In this document: piece after piece, positions 19,545 through 27,830 of the stretch
Numbering within the stretch: the first letter of the stretch is position 1
Layout: each line of letters begins with the position of its first letter
DNA from: Halorussus halobius
GTDB lineage: Archaea > Halobacteriota > Halobacteria > Halobacteriales > Haladaptataceae
Assembly (NCBI RefSeq): GCF_004765805.1
Contig: NZ_ML219773.1
Location: forward strand, 496,001 to 560,000
Reading direction: 5' to 3'
Length of the DNA stretch: 64,000 nt
Notes under the pieces: generated by a model
The model's input: only the letters and a program-made list of their open reading frames with translations
What the model was told of the DNA's origin: nothing
The model's database searches: none
Program-made: the position numbers and the translations under genes

Positions 19545-20084
19545 ATGAGCGACGACGCCAGCGCCACTCCCCGGGCCTACACGGTCCGACTCGAACTGGT
19601 GGACGAACCGGGCGAGCTCCTGCGCGCGCTCGAACCCATCGCCGACAACGGCGGGAACCTGCTGTCTATCCTCCACGAGCGCGGGTCGCTCACACCACGG
19701 GGACACATTCCGGTCGAGGTCGACCTCGAATGTCCGCCCGACCGATTCGACGTCATCGTGTCGGCGCTCCGGGACGCGGGCGTCAACGTCATCCAGGCCG
19801 GGGCCGAGCGCTACGGCGAGGAGGTGACGGTGCTGGTGGTGGGCCACGTCGTCGAGACCGACCTCTCGGAGACGCTCTCGGCGGTCGAGTCGAACGCCGA
19901 CGCGAGCGTGGCCGACCTGTCGCTGTCCGCGCCCGGCGGCACCAGCGACGTGTCCAGCGCGCGCCTCCGACTGGCGACCGAGGCGGGCAAGACCGGCGAG
20001 GTCCTCGCGGCGGTCCGCGAGGTTGCCGACCGGAAGGACCTCCGCGTGGTCGAACCCCTGACCGAACTGGAGGGGAGCAAATGA
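19545..20084 (+). CDS. ACT-domain amino-acid-binding regulatory protein
   Basis: 179 residues. An ACT domain is seen from residue 11 (TVRLELVDEPGELLRALEPI, then DNGGNLLSILHERG), and a second, more divergent ACT-like half starts near 120. The gene overlaps the homoserine dehydrogenase gene by 4 bases (ATGA), so the two are translationally coupled. By context it is an allosteric sensor of threonine/methionine-branch amino acids acting on that enzyme; this is inferred. CCTTATGC about 30 bases upstream is a likely promoter. Confidence 0.85.
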   Translation: MSDDASATPRAYTVRLELVDEPGELLRALEPIADNGGNLLSILHERGSLTPRGHIPVEVDLECPPDRFDVIVSALRDAGVNVIQAGAERYGEEVTVLVVGHVVETDLSETLSAVESNADASVADLSLSAPGGTSDVSSARLRLATEAGKTGEVLAAVREVADRKDLRVVEPLTELEGSK

Positions 20085-21025
20085 AGCTGGCAGTCCTCGG
20101 CGCGGGCGCGGTCGGGCGGTCGGTCGCGGAGCTGGCGGGCGAGTACGGCCACGAGGTCACCGCGCTGGCGGACTCGACCAGCGCCGTCGTCGACCCGGAC
20201 GGTATCGACGTGGCGGCGGCGCTCGCGCTGAAAGACGAGTCGGGGCGCGTCGGCTCGGCCACAGCCGCGGAGGCGCTCGACGCCGAGTACGACGCGCTCG
20301 TCGAGGCGACGCCCACGACGCTCGGCGACGCCGAACCCGGATTCGGCCACGTCCGGACCGCGCTCGAGCGTGACCGCCACGTCGTGCTGGCCAACAAGGG
20401 GCCGGTCGCCGAGCGGTACGAAGACCTCCGTGCGGCCGAGCGCGACAGCGACGGCCGGGTCCGATTCGAGGCCACGGTCGGCGGCGCGATTCCGGTGCTG
20501 TCGACCGTCGAGAGCTACGGGCCCGAGACCATCACCGCCGCGCGGGGCGTACTCAACGGGACCGCCAACTTCGTGCTCTCGCGGATGGCGGCCGAGGGGC
20601 TGGGCTACGAGCAGGTGCTGGGCGAGGCCCAGGACCTCGGCGTGGCCGAGGCCGACCCCTCGTTCGACGTGAACGGCACCGACGCGGCCCTCAAGTGCGC
20701 CATCCTCGCCAACGTCCTGCACGACGGCGGCTACTCGCTCGACGACGCCGAGGTCGAGGGCATCGCGGACCTGCCGGGCAACGCGCTCGACCTCGCGGCC
20801 GAGGACGGCCGGACCGTTCGGCTCATCGGCGAGGCGACTTCCGCCGGGGTCCGGGTCGGACCCCGCCTCGTCCCCGAGAACGGGACGCTGGCGGTGTCGG
20901 GCACGCGCAACATCGTCCAACTGGAGACCGACCACGCCGGACGGCTCAACCTCAGCGGCCGGGGAGCCGGCGGACCGGAGACTGCGACCGCCGTGCTCGC
21001 GGACGTGAACCGACTCGCGGAGTGA
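20081..21025 (+). CDS. hom: Homoserine dehydrogenase
   Basis: 314 residues. The Rossmann motif GAGAVG (7-12) binds NAD(P); NKGP (catalytic Lys region), [26 protein letters not shown] and [16 protein letters not shown] are family signatures. It reduces aspartate semialdehyde to homoserine on the way to threonine and methionine. The enzyme lacks the C-terminal ACT domain of many orthologues; the separately encoded ACT protein directly upstream probably takes that role. Start ATG 20081 overlaps that gene by 4 bases. Confidence 0.93.
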   Translation: MKLAVLGAGAVGRSVAELAGEYGHEVTALADSTSAVVDPDGIDVAAALALKDESGRVGSATAAEALDAEYDALVEATPTTLGDAEPGFGHVRTALERDRHVVLANKGPVAERYEDLRAAERDSDGRVRFEATVGGAIPVLSTVESYGPETITAARGVLNGTANFVLSRMAAEGLGYEQVLGEAQDLGVAEADPSFDVNGTDAALKCAILANVLHDGGYSLDDAEVEGIADLPGNALDLAAEDGRTVRLIGEATSAGVRVGPRLVPENGTLAVSGTRNIVQLETDHAGRLNLSGRGAGGPETATAVLADVNRLAE

Positions 21026-21164
21026 CGCCGCGACCGGCTCGATCGTGCGATACCGTACCAATAACCGCAAGAGGGCGACGGGTCGCCCAGCACTGCGTAT
21101 CGAAATGGTTTTAACCGCTTCTGCCAAAAGATACCGACACAGCGCGTCTGCGCGTGAGATACAA

Positions 21165-22430
21165 ATGAGCGACGAACGACACCAGAACCTGGCCATCATC
21201 GGCCACGTCGACCACGGTAAGAGTACGCTCGTGGGCCGACTCCTCTACGAGACGGGGAGCGTACCCGAGCACGTCATCGAACAGCACAAAGAAGAGGCCG
21301 AAGAGAAGGGCAAGGGCGGCTTCGAGTTCGCCTACGTGATGGACAACCTCGCCGAGGAGCGCGAGCGCGGGGTCACCATCGACATCGCCCACCAGGAGTT
21401 CTCCACCGACGAGTACGACTTCACCATCGTCGACTGTCCCGGCCACCGCGACTTCGTGAAGAACATGATCACGGGCGCGAGTCAGGCCGACAACGCGGTC
21501 CTCGTCGTCGCGGCCGACGACGGCGTCGCGCCCCAGACACAGGAGCACGTCTTCCTCGCGCGGACGCTGGGCATCAACGAGCTCATCGTCGGCGTCAACA
21601 AGATGGACCTCGTCGACTACGAGGAGTCCAGCTACAAGGAAGTCGTCGCCGAGGTCGAGGACCTGCTCAAGCAGGTTCAGTTCAACACCGAGGACGCCAG
21701 CTTCATCCCCATCTCGGCGTTCGAGGGCGACAACGTCGCCGAGGAGTCCGAGAACACGGGCTGGTACGACGGCGAGATTCTGCTCGAAGCCCTCAACGGC
21801 CTCGAAGAGCCCGAGCCGCCGACCGACGCCGACCTCCGGATGCCCATCCAGGACGTGTACACGATTTCGGGCATCGGGACCGTCGCGGTCGGTCGCGTCG
21901 AGACCGGACTGCTCGAAACCGGCGCGAACGTCTCGTTCCAGCCGTCCGACGTGAGCGGCGAGGTCAAGTCCATCGAGATGCACCACGAGGAGATTCCCCA
22001 GGCCGAGCCCGGCGACAACGTCGGTACCAACGTCCGGGGCATCGGCAAGGACGACATCCGCCGCGGTGACGTCTGTGGCCCGGCCGACGACCCGCCGAGC
22101 GTCGCCGAGACGTTCGAGGCCCAGATCGTCGTGATGCAGCACCCGAGCGTCATCACCGACGGTTACACGCCGGTCTTCCACGCCCACACGGCGCAGGTGG
22201 CGTGTACCATCGAGTCCATCGACGCGAAGATAGACCCGTCGTCGGGCGAGGTCGCCGAGAAGGACCCCGACTTCATCCAGTCGGGCGACGCCGCGAAGGT
22301 GACCGTCCGACCGCAAAAGCCCCTCTCCATCGAGCCGGCGTCCGAGATTTCCGAGCTCGGTAGCTTCGCCGTCCGCGACATGGGCCAGACCATCGCGGCC
22401 GGCCAGGTCCTCAGCGTCAACGAGCGATAA
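21165..22430 (+). CDS. tuf: Translation elongation factor aEF-1alpha (EF-Tu homologue)
   Basis: 421 residues. GTPase motifs are GHVDHGKST (13-21), DCPGHRDF (90-97) and NKMD (145-148). It delivers aminoacyl-tRNA to the ribosome. The start [19 protein letters not shown] is standard. A TTTTAA box at 21109-21114 predicts transcription from about 21138, so unlike its neighbours it has a leader of about 25 bases. It is followed by rpsJ after 3 bases, the usual archaeal pairing. Confidence 0.97.
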   Translation: MSDERHQNLAIIGHVDHGKSTLVGRLLYETGSVPEHVIEQHKEEAEEKGKGGFEFAYVMDNLAEERERGVTIDIAHQEFSTDEYDFTIVDCPGHRDFVKNMITGASQADNAVLVVAADDGVAPQTQEHVFLARTLGINELIVGVNKMDLVDYEESSYKEVVAEVEDLLKQVQFNTEDASFIPISAFEGDNVAEESENTGWYDGEILLEALNGLEEPEPPTDADLRMPIQDVYTISGIGTVAVGRVETGLLETGANVSFQPSDVSGEVKSIEMHHEEIPQAEPGDNVGTNVRGIGKDDIRRGDVCGPADDPPSVAETFEAQIVVMQHPSVITDGYTPVFHAHTAQVACTIESIDAKIDPSSGEVAEKDPDFIQSGDAAKVTVRPQKPLSIEPASEISELGSFAVRDMGQTIAAGQVLSVNER

Positions 22431-22433
22431 CGC

Positions 22434-22742
22434 ATGCAGCAAGCACGCGTCCGACTGGCGGGAACCAGTCCCGAGGACTTAGACGACATCTCGGACGAGA
22501 TTCGCGAGATCGCGAGCAAGACGGGCGTCTCGCTGTCGGGGCCCATCCCGCTGCCGACCAAGACGCTGGAGGTTCCCACCCGCAAGTCCCCAGACGGCGA
22601 GGGGACCGCGACGTGGGAGCACTGGGAGATGCGCGTCCACAAGCGTCTCATCGACATCGACGCCGACGAACGCGCGCTCCGCCAACTCATGCGCATCCAG
22701 GTCCCGAACGACGTCTCCATCGAGATCGTCCTCGAGGACTGA
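22434..22742 (+). CDS. rpsJ: 30S ribosomal protein S10
   Basis: 102 residues, uS10. Visible signatures are [40 protein letters not shown] and the C-terminal [15 protein letters not shown]. It begins 3 bases after the aEF-1alpha stop and is surely co-transcribed with it. Confidence 0.97.
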   Translation: MQQARVRLAGTSPEDLDDISDEIREIASKTGVSLSGPIPLPTKTLEVPTRKSPDGEGTATWEHWEMRVHKRLIDIDADERALRQLMRIQVPNDVSIEIVLED

Positions 22743-22845
22743 GCGTCACCGCCGACGGACGACCCGCGTCCCTCGGCGTCGAACGCGGCCGAGGCCGTTC
22801 TCCGTTTCTCTCGCCGAACAGCCGCGCAGGCGCGACTCCCCTGTC

Positions 22846-22850
22846 TTTTT
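22846..22850 (+). terminator. T-run after rpsJ
   Basis: TTTTT about 100 bases downstream of the rpsJ stop in otherwise G+C-rich DNA. Archaeal termination typically occurs at such T tracts. It could equally belong to the promoter of the rhomboid gene. Confidence 0.3.
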
Positions 22851-22958
22851 GACCGTGCCGCCCGAACAGCCGGGCGTGCAACCGCCGACGAACCCGGTCC
22901 GGCGGCGCGGCTGCCCGACACGTAGCCCCCGGTCCCGACCGACCGGAGGTGTCGCCCC

Positions 22959-23573
22959 GTGAGCCGTCGCCCGCCGCCCGCCGAGGAGTCCGCCCGCGAG
23001 TCGACTCGCAGTCCCACGCTCGAAACGCTCGCCGTCTTCGTCGCCGTGTTCGCGGTCCAGCAGGTCGTGGCGCTCGTCTCGCAGGGGCTGGCCGCCGGGC
23101 TGTTCGTCCTCGCGCCGCCGGTCTCGGCGCGACCGTGGACCCTCCTGTCGAGCGTCTACGCCCACGACGGGGTCGGCCACCTGCTCTCGAACGCGGTGGT
23201 CCTCGCGCTGGTCGGTTTCGCGGTCGAGCGCGTGACGACCCGGTGGCGCTTCCACGCCTTCTTCGCCGGCGTCGGCATGCTGGCGGGCGTCGCGCAGGTC
23301 GCGGCCACCGGCGTTCTCGGCCCGGGTACCCCGGTGTTGGGCGCGAGCGGTGCCGTCTTCGGGCTGGCGGGCTACCTGCTCGCGGGCAACGCCGTCACCG
23401 ACGCGGTGCTGGGCCGGCTGCCGCTGAGCGGCCGGGCGAAGGTCGTCGTCCTGCTCGCGGTCGCGGTCGCGGTGACGCTGGTCACGGCCGCGCCGGGCGT
23501 GGCGCTGGTCGCCCACTTCACGGGGTTCGTCCTCGGCGCGGTCGCGGGGCGGGCGAAGTTGCTGGACGCGTGA
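22959..23573 (+). CDS. Rhomboid-family intramembrane serine protease
   Basis: 204 residues from a GTG. About six membrane segments are visible. The rhomboid hallmarks are present: HLLSN (H74, N78) on the second segment, G-A-S130-G with the nucleophile Ser, and H186 in AHFTGFVLG completing the Ser-His dyad. Substrates are single-pass membrane proteins; the specific target is unknown. The first 20 residues are a soluble Pro/Glu-rich tail. Confidence 0.85.
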   Translation: MSRRPPPAEESARESTRSPTLETLAVFVAVFAVQQVVALVSQGLAAGLFVLAPPVSARPWTLLSSVYAHDGVGHLLSNAVVLALVGFAVERVTTRWRFHAFFAGVGMLAGVAQVAATGVLGPGTPVLGASGAVFGLAGYLLAGNAVTDAVLGRLPLSGRAKVVVLLAVAVAVTLVTAAPGVALVAHFTGFVLGAVAGRAKLLDA

Positions 23574-23636
23574 CGGCGGGCCGTCCCGAAACATAACCTT
23601 CTAATAAGTGCGGGCGCTACGGCTTACTGCGTTCGC

Positions 23637-23708
23637 GGGCTCGTAGATCAGCGGCAGATCGCTTCCTTCGCAAGGAAGAGGCCCCGGGTTCAAATCCCGG
23701 CGAGTCCA
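23637..23708 (+). tRNA. tRNA-Ala (anticodon CGC)
   Basis: Acceptor GGGCTCG pairs with CGAGTCC, including the G3-T70 wobble that marks alanine tRNAs. Anticodon stem CTTCC/GGAAG encloses TTCGCAA (anticodon CGC). The T-arm is CCGGG TTCAAAT CCCGG and the discriminator is A. No intron. CTAATAA about 30-35 bases upstream is a likely TATA box. The tRNA marks the left edge of the CRISPR-Cas island. Confidence 0.95.
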
Positions 23709-24167
23709 CTACCTGCAATCTTTTTCCGGAATTCCGAAGTTCTCGCTCTGGAAAGGGCCTACTACGACATCCTACTCGGCGTTCTACAGGGTAAGAAACC
23801 GTGTTTTTTGCCGAATGGCGGAAGGGCTGTCTTCCACCCCTACGCCGTCCGGCGTTCAGGGAGAAGGAAGCCGACCTTTCACCCGAACAGGTAGAACTGG
23901 GATGAACGCTGTTACACGACGGGGACGCAAGGAATCGAGGGTCATATCCCAGATGCTCGGTTACCATTCGGACCTACTGTCGACCGCGTCCAAATAAGCT
24001 ATCGGAGCTACAGTCCGAATCGGGTTCCACCTAAAGGAGTGCGTCTTTAACACAATCACTCGGGTGCATCGGTGCCGAATTTCCGACTCGATTGCACTCA
24101 TTCGTGACCTAATATGGTGTTTCTGTCGACCTCCCAACTCACCCAACCCTTGAACGGCCCACAGAAA
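23709..24167. other. Gene-poor segment between tRNA-Ala and cas2
   Basis: 459 bases, visibly richer in A+T than the DNA left of the tRNA. A T5 run at 23721-23725 probably terminates the tRNA. A 60-codon plus-strand frame (23815-23997) ends VISQMLGYHSDLL, vaguely like the C-terminus of a tyrosine recombinase, but is too short and too weak to call. Nothing else is supported. Confidence 0.5.
23721..23725 (+). terminator. T-run after tRNA-Ala
   Basis: TTTTT begins 13 bases after the tRNA 3' end; a likely termination tract. Confidence 0.45.
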
Positions 24168-24428
24168 TCAGGTAAACCGACTTCCTGGTTCGTCAGCATC
24201 GCCGAGTGTGGTGTACTCGACAACGGTGGAAGACCCCATCTCAAAGACGATAACGGAGTCGTCGGACTCAAGCTTCTCACGGATTTCGTTTTTCATTCCC
24301 GTCACTTGTCCCTCAGTAAGTTCCCCGTAGAAGACCGACTGTTGGACGTGTTCTAGACGTCTTCGGAGGAGTTTCCGGTAAATGCGTGTGCGGTCCGCAG
24401 GAACGTCGTATACTACGATGACCAGCAT
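24168..24428 (-). CDS. cas2: CRISPR-associated protein Cas2
   Basis: 86 residues. Begins MLVIVVYDVPADRTR, a ferredoxin-like beta-strand with the conserved Asp at residue 8, and continues with the helix RKLLRRRLEHVQQSVFYGEL. Cas2 dimerises and bridges two Cas1 dimers in the spacer-integration complex. It lies 1 base after the cas1 stop and is the last gene of the cas cluster. Confidence 0.95.
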   Translation of the reverse strand: MLVIVVYDVPADRTRIYRKLLRRRLEHVQQSVFYGELTEGQVTGMKNEIREKLESDDSVIVFEMGSSTVVEYTTLGDADEPGSRFT

Positions 24429-24429
24429 C

Positions 24430-25425
24430 TTACCACCAGCGCTCCGTTGGCCGGTACGGCTCGCTCGTTAGAACATGTTTCTTCAGGCTATACACGTCAG
24501 TCCGGACCAGCGTCTTGTAGCTCACTTTCCGGTTGAGTCGCGGATGTTCGACGGTCCGATCAAGCGTCTCCTCGTAAGCTTCGAGGACGGTCACTCGTCC
24601 GTCTTCGGTCAAAAGACAGCCGTCGAGGTCGCTCTCGAAGTCGTCGATCGCAATTTGTCGGCGATTGACGAGTCGGAACAACACTCTATCGGCGAGGATC
24701 GGCTTGAAGATGTCCGCGACGTCAAGCGAGAGCGTGAAGCGGCGCTCCCCCGGTTCATGAACGTAGCCAATTGTCGGATCGAGGGCGGTTTTTCGAATCG
24801 CAGAGACGCACGTAGTGTAGACCATCGAATTGAGAAACGAGACGAGCGCATTCGCTTCGTTCGTCGGTGGGTTGTACTCCCGTTTAGTCAACTCGAACGG
24901 ATCTCGGAGAATCCGGTCGAAACATCGATAGTATATCTTTCGCGCTGTCGCCTCGACGCCGCGGAGTTCGTTTACGTCCGTGATTCCGTCCACTCGTTCG
25001 TTCTGTTCCTCGAGTCGGTCCACTGCGCTACCGAAATCCTCCTTTCGACCGTCGTAGTACTGGACGTTCGCCCGCATGTTGTGGATACTCGCGGCGACAA
25101 TGTCCCGAGCGATACCAAGTCGGCGGTCGTGGTCGTCGTACGCTCGGACCTGCTCGACGACAGTGTTGCCCGAAACCTGCTCGCGCTTCGGGAGATACGA
25201 ACCCTTGTAGTAGTCGTTCCAGCCGAACACGTGAACTGAAACGCCGTGATCGTTTAGTAGTCCGAGCGCACGCGTGTTGAAGTCGATCTGACCGTGCAGG
25301 TACAGCGTGTCAATGCTCTCGACCGGGAGGTACTTCGTCTCACCGTCGAGAGTATCGATGCGGAGCGTCCCTTCGTTCCGAGACAGTTCGCCGTCGGCGA
25401 ACACGTGGTGATTGTCCTTTGGCAT
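24430..25425 (-). CDS. cas1: CRISPR-associated integrase Cas1
   Basis: 331 residues, type I-B form. The integrase metal ligands are recognisable: E158 in GVEATARKIYY, H223 in GYVHEPGERRF and D238 in LSLDVADIFKP. The N-terminal beta-domain (residues 1-90) includes VESIDTLYLHGQIDFNTRALG. With Cas2 it inserts new spacers at the leader end of the arrays. It is 2 bases downstream of cas4. Confidence 0.97.
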   Translation of the reverse strand: MPKDNHHVFADGELSRNEGTLRIDTLDGETKYLPVESIDTLYLHGQIDFNTRALGLLNDHGVSVHVFGWNDYYKGSYLPKREQVSGNTVVEQVRAYDDHDRRLGIARDIVAASIHNMRANVQYYDGRKEDFGSAVDRLEEQNERVDGITDVNELRGVEATARKIYYRCFDRILRDPFELTKREYNPPTNEANALVSFLNSMVYTTCVSAIRKTALDPTIGYVHEPGERRFTLSLDVADIFKPILADRVLFRLVNRRQIAIDDFESDLDGCLLTEDGRVTVLEAYEETLDRTVEHPRLNRKVSYKTLVRTDVYSLKKHVLTSEPYRPTERWW

Positions 25426-25427
25426 CG

Positions 25428-25988
25428 TTACACCCAGCAGATATCCTGATACAGGCAGGCGTCGCAGTACGGTTTCTTCTCGAGCTCCGGCGGTGTGTCC
25501 CGCTCGACGACCGAGATGATACCGCGCACGGTATCCTCGACCTCTGTGCTGGTCTCCTCGTCAAGTTCCACCTGCTCGCGCTTGCGCTCCTTGGGATACG
25601 CCAGTACACCGTCTTTCTCGACGTCGAGCACTTCGTCGAGATACCACAGGTAGTACAGCAACTGCATCCGGGCGGGCTTTTCGAGCGTCGAGGAGACCTT
25701 AACTTCCATCACGTCTCCGGAGTCGAGCAGGTCGAGTTGAATCCGACCGTTGATCTGGTACGACCGTCGCTGATCGTCGTAACTCGTCTCGTCGACGTGC
25801 GTCCCGCGTTGGATGTTCGTGGTTTCACGGTCGATGTCCAGCCCTCGAGACATGAACCACAACTCGCGCTCGCAGACGTGGTAGTATTGGACCATCAGCC
25901 CCGTAATCCGAACTCGCGGTTCGCGGTAAGGGTCGCGCTCGGCAGCGAGATACCTGTCGAGTACGTCGCCTTCGTTGGTCCCCGACAT
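25428..25988 (-). CDS. cas4: CRISPR-associated exonuclease Cas4
   Basis: 186 residues. The RecB-like nuclease core shows GRIQLDLLD and VMEVKVSS (E95-x-K97). Four cysteines expected to hold an Fe-S cluster are C39 (YHVCERELWF) and C175, C178, C184 (PYCDACLYQDIC). Cas4 trims prespacers and selects those with a correct PAM. Its own promoter lies between it and the end of array 1, so cas4-cas1-cas2 can be transcribed independently of the interference genes. Confidence 0.95.
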   Translation of the reverse strand: MSGTNEGDVLDRYLAAERDPYREPRVRITGLMVQYYHVCERELWFMSRGLDIDRETTNIQRGTHVDETSYDDQRRSYQINGRIQLDLLDSGDVMEVKVSSTLEKPARMQLLYYLWYLDEVLDVEKDGVLAYPKERKREQVELDEETSTEVEDTVRGIISVVERDTPPELEKKPYCDACLYQDICWV

Positions 25989-26013
25989 TTGAATTCAAAG
26001 ACATATCTGTACG

Positions 26014-26022
26014 ATAAAAATT
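26014..26022 (-). promoter_or_regulatory. TATA-like box of cas4-cas1-cas2
   Basis: On the minus strand TTTTTATCG lies 26-34 bases before the cas4 ATG, the spacing seen for leaderless haloarchaeal genes. It sits in the 66 bases between cas4 and the terminal repeat of array 1. Confidence 0.6.
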
Positions 26023-26054
26023 CTTCGCAAGGGTTGGGATCGCCGACGGACAGA

Positions 26055-27719
26055 TCTTCATTTCATTTGGATACATCTGGAACCGCCAGGGCCACGCGTC
26101 GGCCCAGGGCGGTATAGCGGCTTCAACCCCACGAGGGTACATCTGGAACCGAGTCGCCGACGTCCTTCCCCGCGAGGTCGAGTACGCTTCAACCCCACGA
26201 GGGTACATCTGGAACCTGTACCACGCCACCCCACGTTTATCAACGTAACCGCTTCAACCCCACGAGGGTACATCTGGAACACCCGTCGACCGACAGCGAC
26301 AGCGACGGATCCGAGTCGCTTCAACCCCACGAGGGTACATCTGGAACCCGCTGCATGAGCGACAACTTGGTCAACCCGGCCGACGCTTCAACCCCACGAG
26401 GGTACATCTGGAACTCGAATCGCAACCCGGCCGTCGCCGTCCGGGACGGTGCTTCAACCCCACGAGGGTACATCTGGAACTTGATGTCGTGTCGCTCCGT
26501 CCACGTCTCGCCCTCGCTTCAACCCCACGAGGGTACATCTGGAACGAGCAGGTGGTCGATGATGGTGGGGGAGTCGTCGAAGCTTCAACCCCACGAGGGT
26601 ACATCTGGAACGATGGGTGACGCGCTCCGACTGACGGAGAACTTCACGCTTCAACCCCACGAGGGTACATCTGGAACCTCGCGGATAGTTCGCCAGCCAC
26701 TCCAACCGGACTCGCTTCAACCCCACGAGGGTACATCTGGAACCGGGGCCGTCCTCGCGGCCCTCGTCGCGCTCGCGCCGCTTCAACCCCACGAGGGTAC
26801 ATCTGGAACCGGGGCCGTCCTCGCGGCCCTCGTCGCGCTCGCGCCGCTTCAACCCCACGAGGGTACATCTGGAACTGCGACGCGAGGCGGGGACGTCGTC
26901 ACATCCCAGCTTCAACCCCACGAGGGTACATCTGGAACCCGAGAGCGGCGGCCGCCGCAACCGGTGCAGAACTGCTTCAACCCCACGAGGGTACATCTGG
27001 AACTCGCCGCCCGTGAGGGCGAGCCACGACCATGCGGTGCTTCAACCCCACGAGGGTACATCTGGAACGCGCATCACCGAGACGCCCGACACCTACGACC
27101 GCGCGCTTCAACCCCACGAGGGTACATCTGGAACTCGGTTTCGCGTGGTCGGGAATCGGAGAGTTTTCGAGGCTTCAACCCCACGAGGGTACATCTGGAA
27201 CGAGAGTGCGTCTCGGTCACGATTACTCGCACGATGCTTCAACCCCACGAGGGTACATCTGGAACGGCGTTGCCGGGGCGGCGATGGAGGCGCTGGTCGA
27301 GCTTCAACCCCACGAGGGTACATCTGGAACGCAGTCGTAGCTCATTCCCAGACCCCCGTTTCGCCGCTTCAACCCCACGAGGGTACATCTGGAACACGGT
27401 ACTGCTGGAGTTGCGGGCGAACGCCCACGTCGCTTCAACCCCACGAGGGTACATCTGGAACTCGAAAACCGACCGAGCGCAACTGTCGTGGACAACGCTT
27501 CAACCCCACGAGGGTACATCTGGAACCGAGGTTTCGATTCCGGCCTACCAGCAGTTCCAGACGCTTCAACCCCACGAGGGTACATCTGGAACGATGCCGG
27601 GCGGCGACCGCCGTCGAAGCCGACGCTTCAACCCCACGAGGGTACATCTGGAACACGGAACTGCTAGAGCACAGTCCGGACCCGTCGACGCTTCAACCCC
27701 ACGAGGGTACATCTGGAAC
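26055..27719 (-). CRISPR. CRISPR array 1: 25 intact 30-base repeats plus one decayed terminal repeat
   Basis: The repeat on the minus strand begins GTTCCAGATGTACCC and ends GTGGGGTTGAAGC; the last eight bases, GTTGAAGC, correspond to the type I-B crRNA handle. Intact copies run from 26120-26149 to 27690-27719 and are identical to one another. Spacers are 32-37 bases. A decayed copy at about 26055-26083 keeps only the TACATCTGGAAC half and marks the leader-distal (old) end. The leader is at the right, so transcription is leftward. Spacers 26744-26779 and 26810-26845 are identical. Confidence 0.99.
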
Positions 27720-27830
27720 CATGCCGGATTTCCCGGCTGTAGCGGTGCTCGTGGCCGAACCCACACAAGTGTTTCCGTCGACCGCCAATTCACCTCAAAC
27801 CCCCGGGAGGTCGACGGAGAAGAGAATAAC
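27720..27830 (-). promoter_or_regulatory. Leader of CRISPR array 1
   Basis: The sequence abutting the newest repeat of array 1 is identical, as reverse complement, to that abutting array 2 over the 63 bases next to the repeat (27720-27782 against 36034-36096). It stays closely similar for roughly 45 more. It should hold the array promoter and the Cas1-Cas2 docking sites. It ends at the cas3 stop codon. Confidence 0.85.

Noticed and set aside
23815-23997. 60-codon frame after tRNA-Ala ending VISQMLGYHSDLL, considered as an integrase remnant
   Set aside because: The similarity to a recombinase C-terminus is a handful of residues, there is no catalytic Arg-His-Arg-Tyr set, and no att repeat was found.
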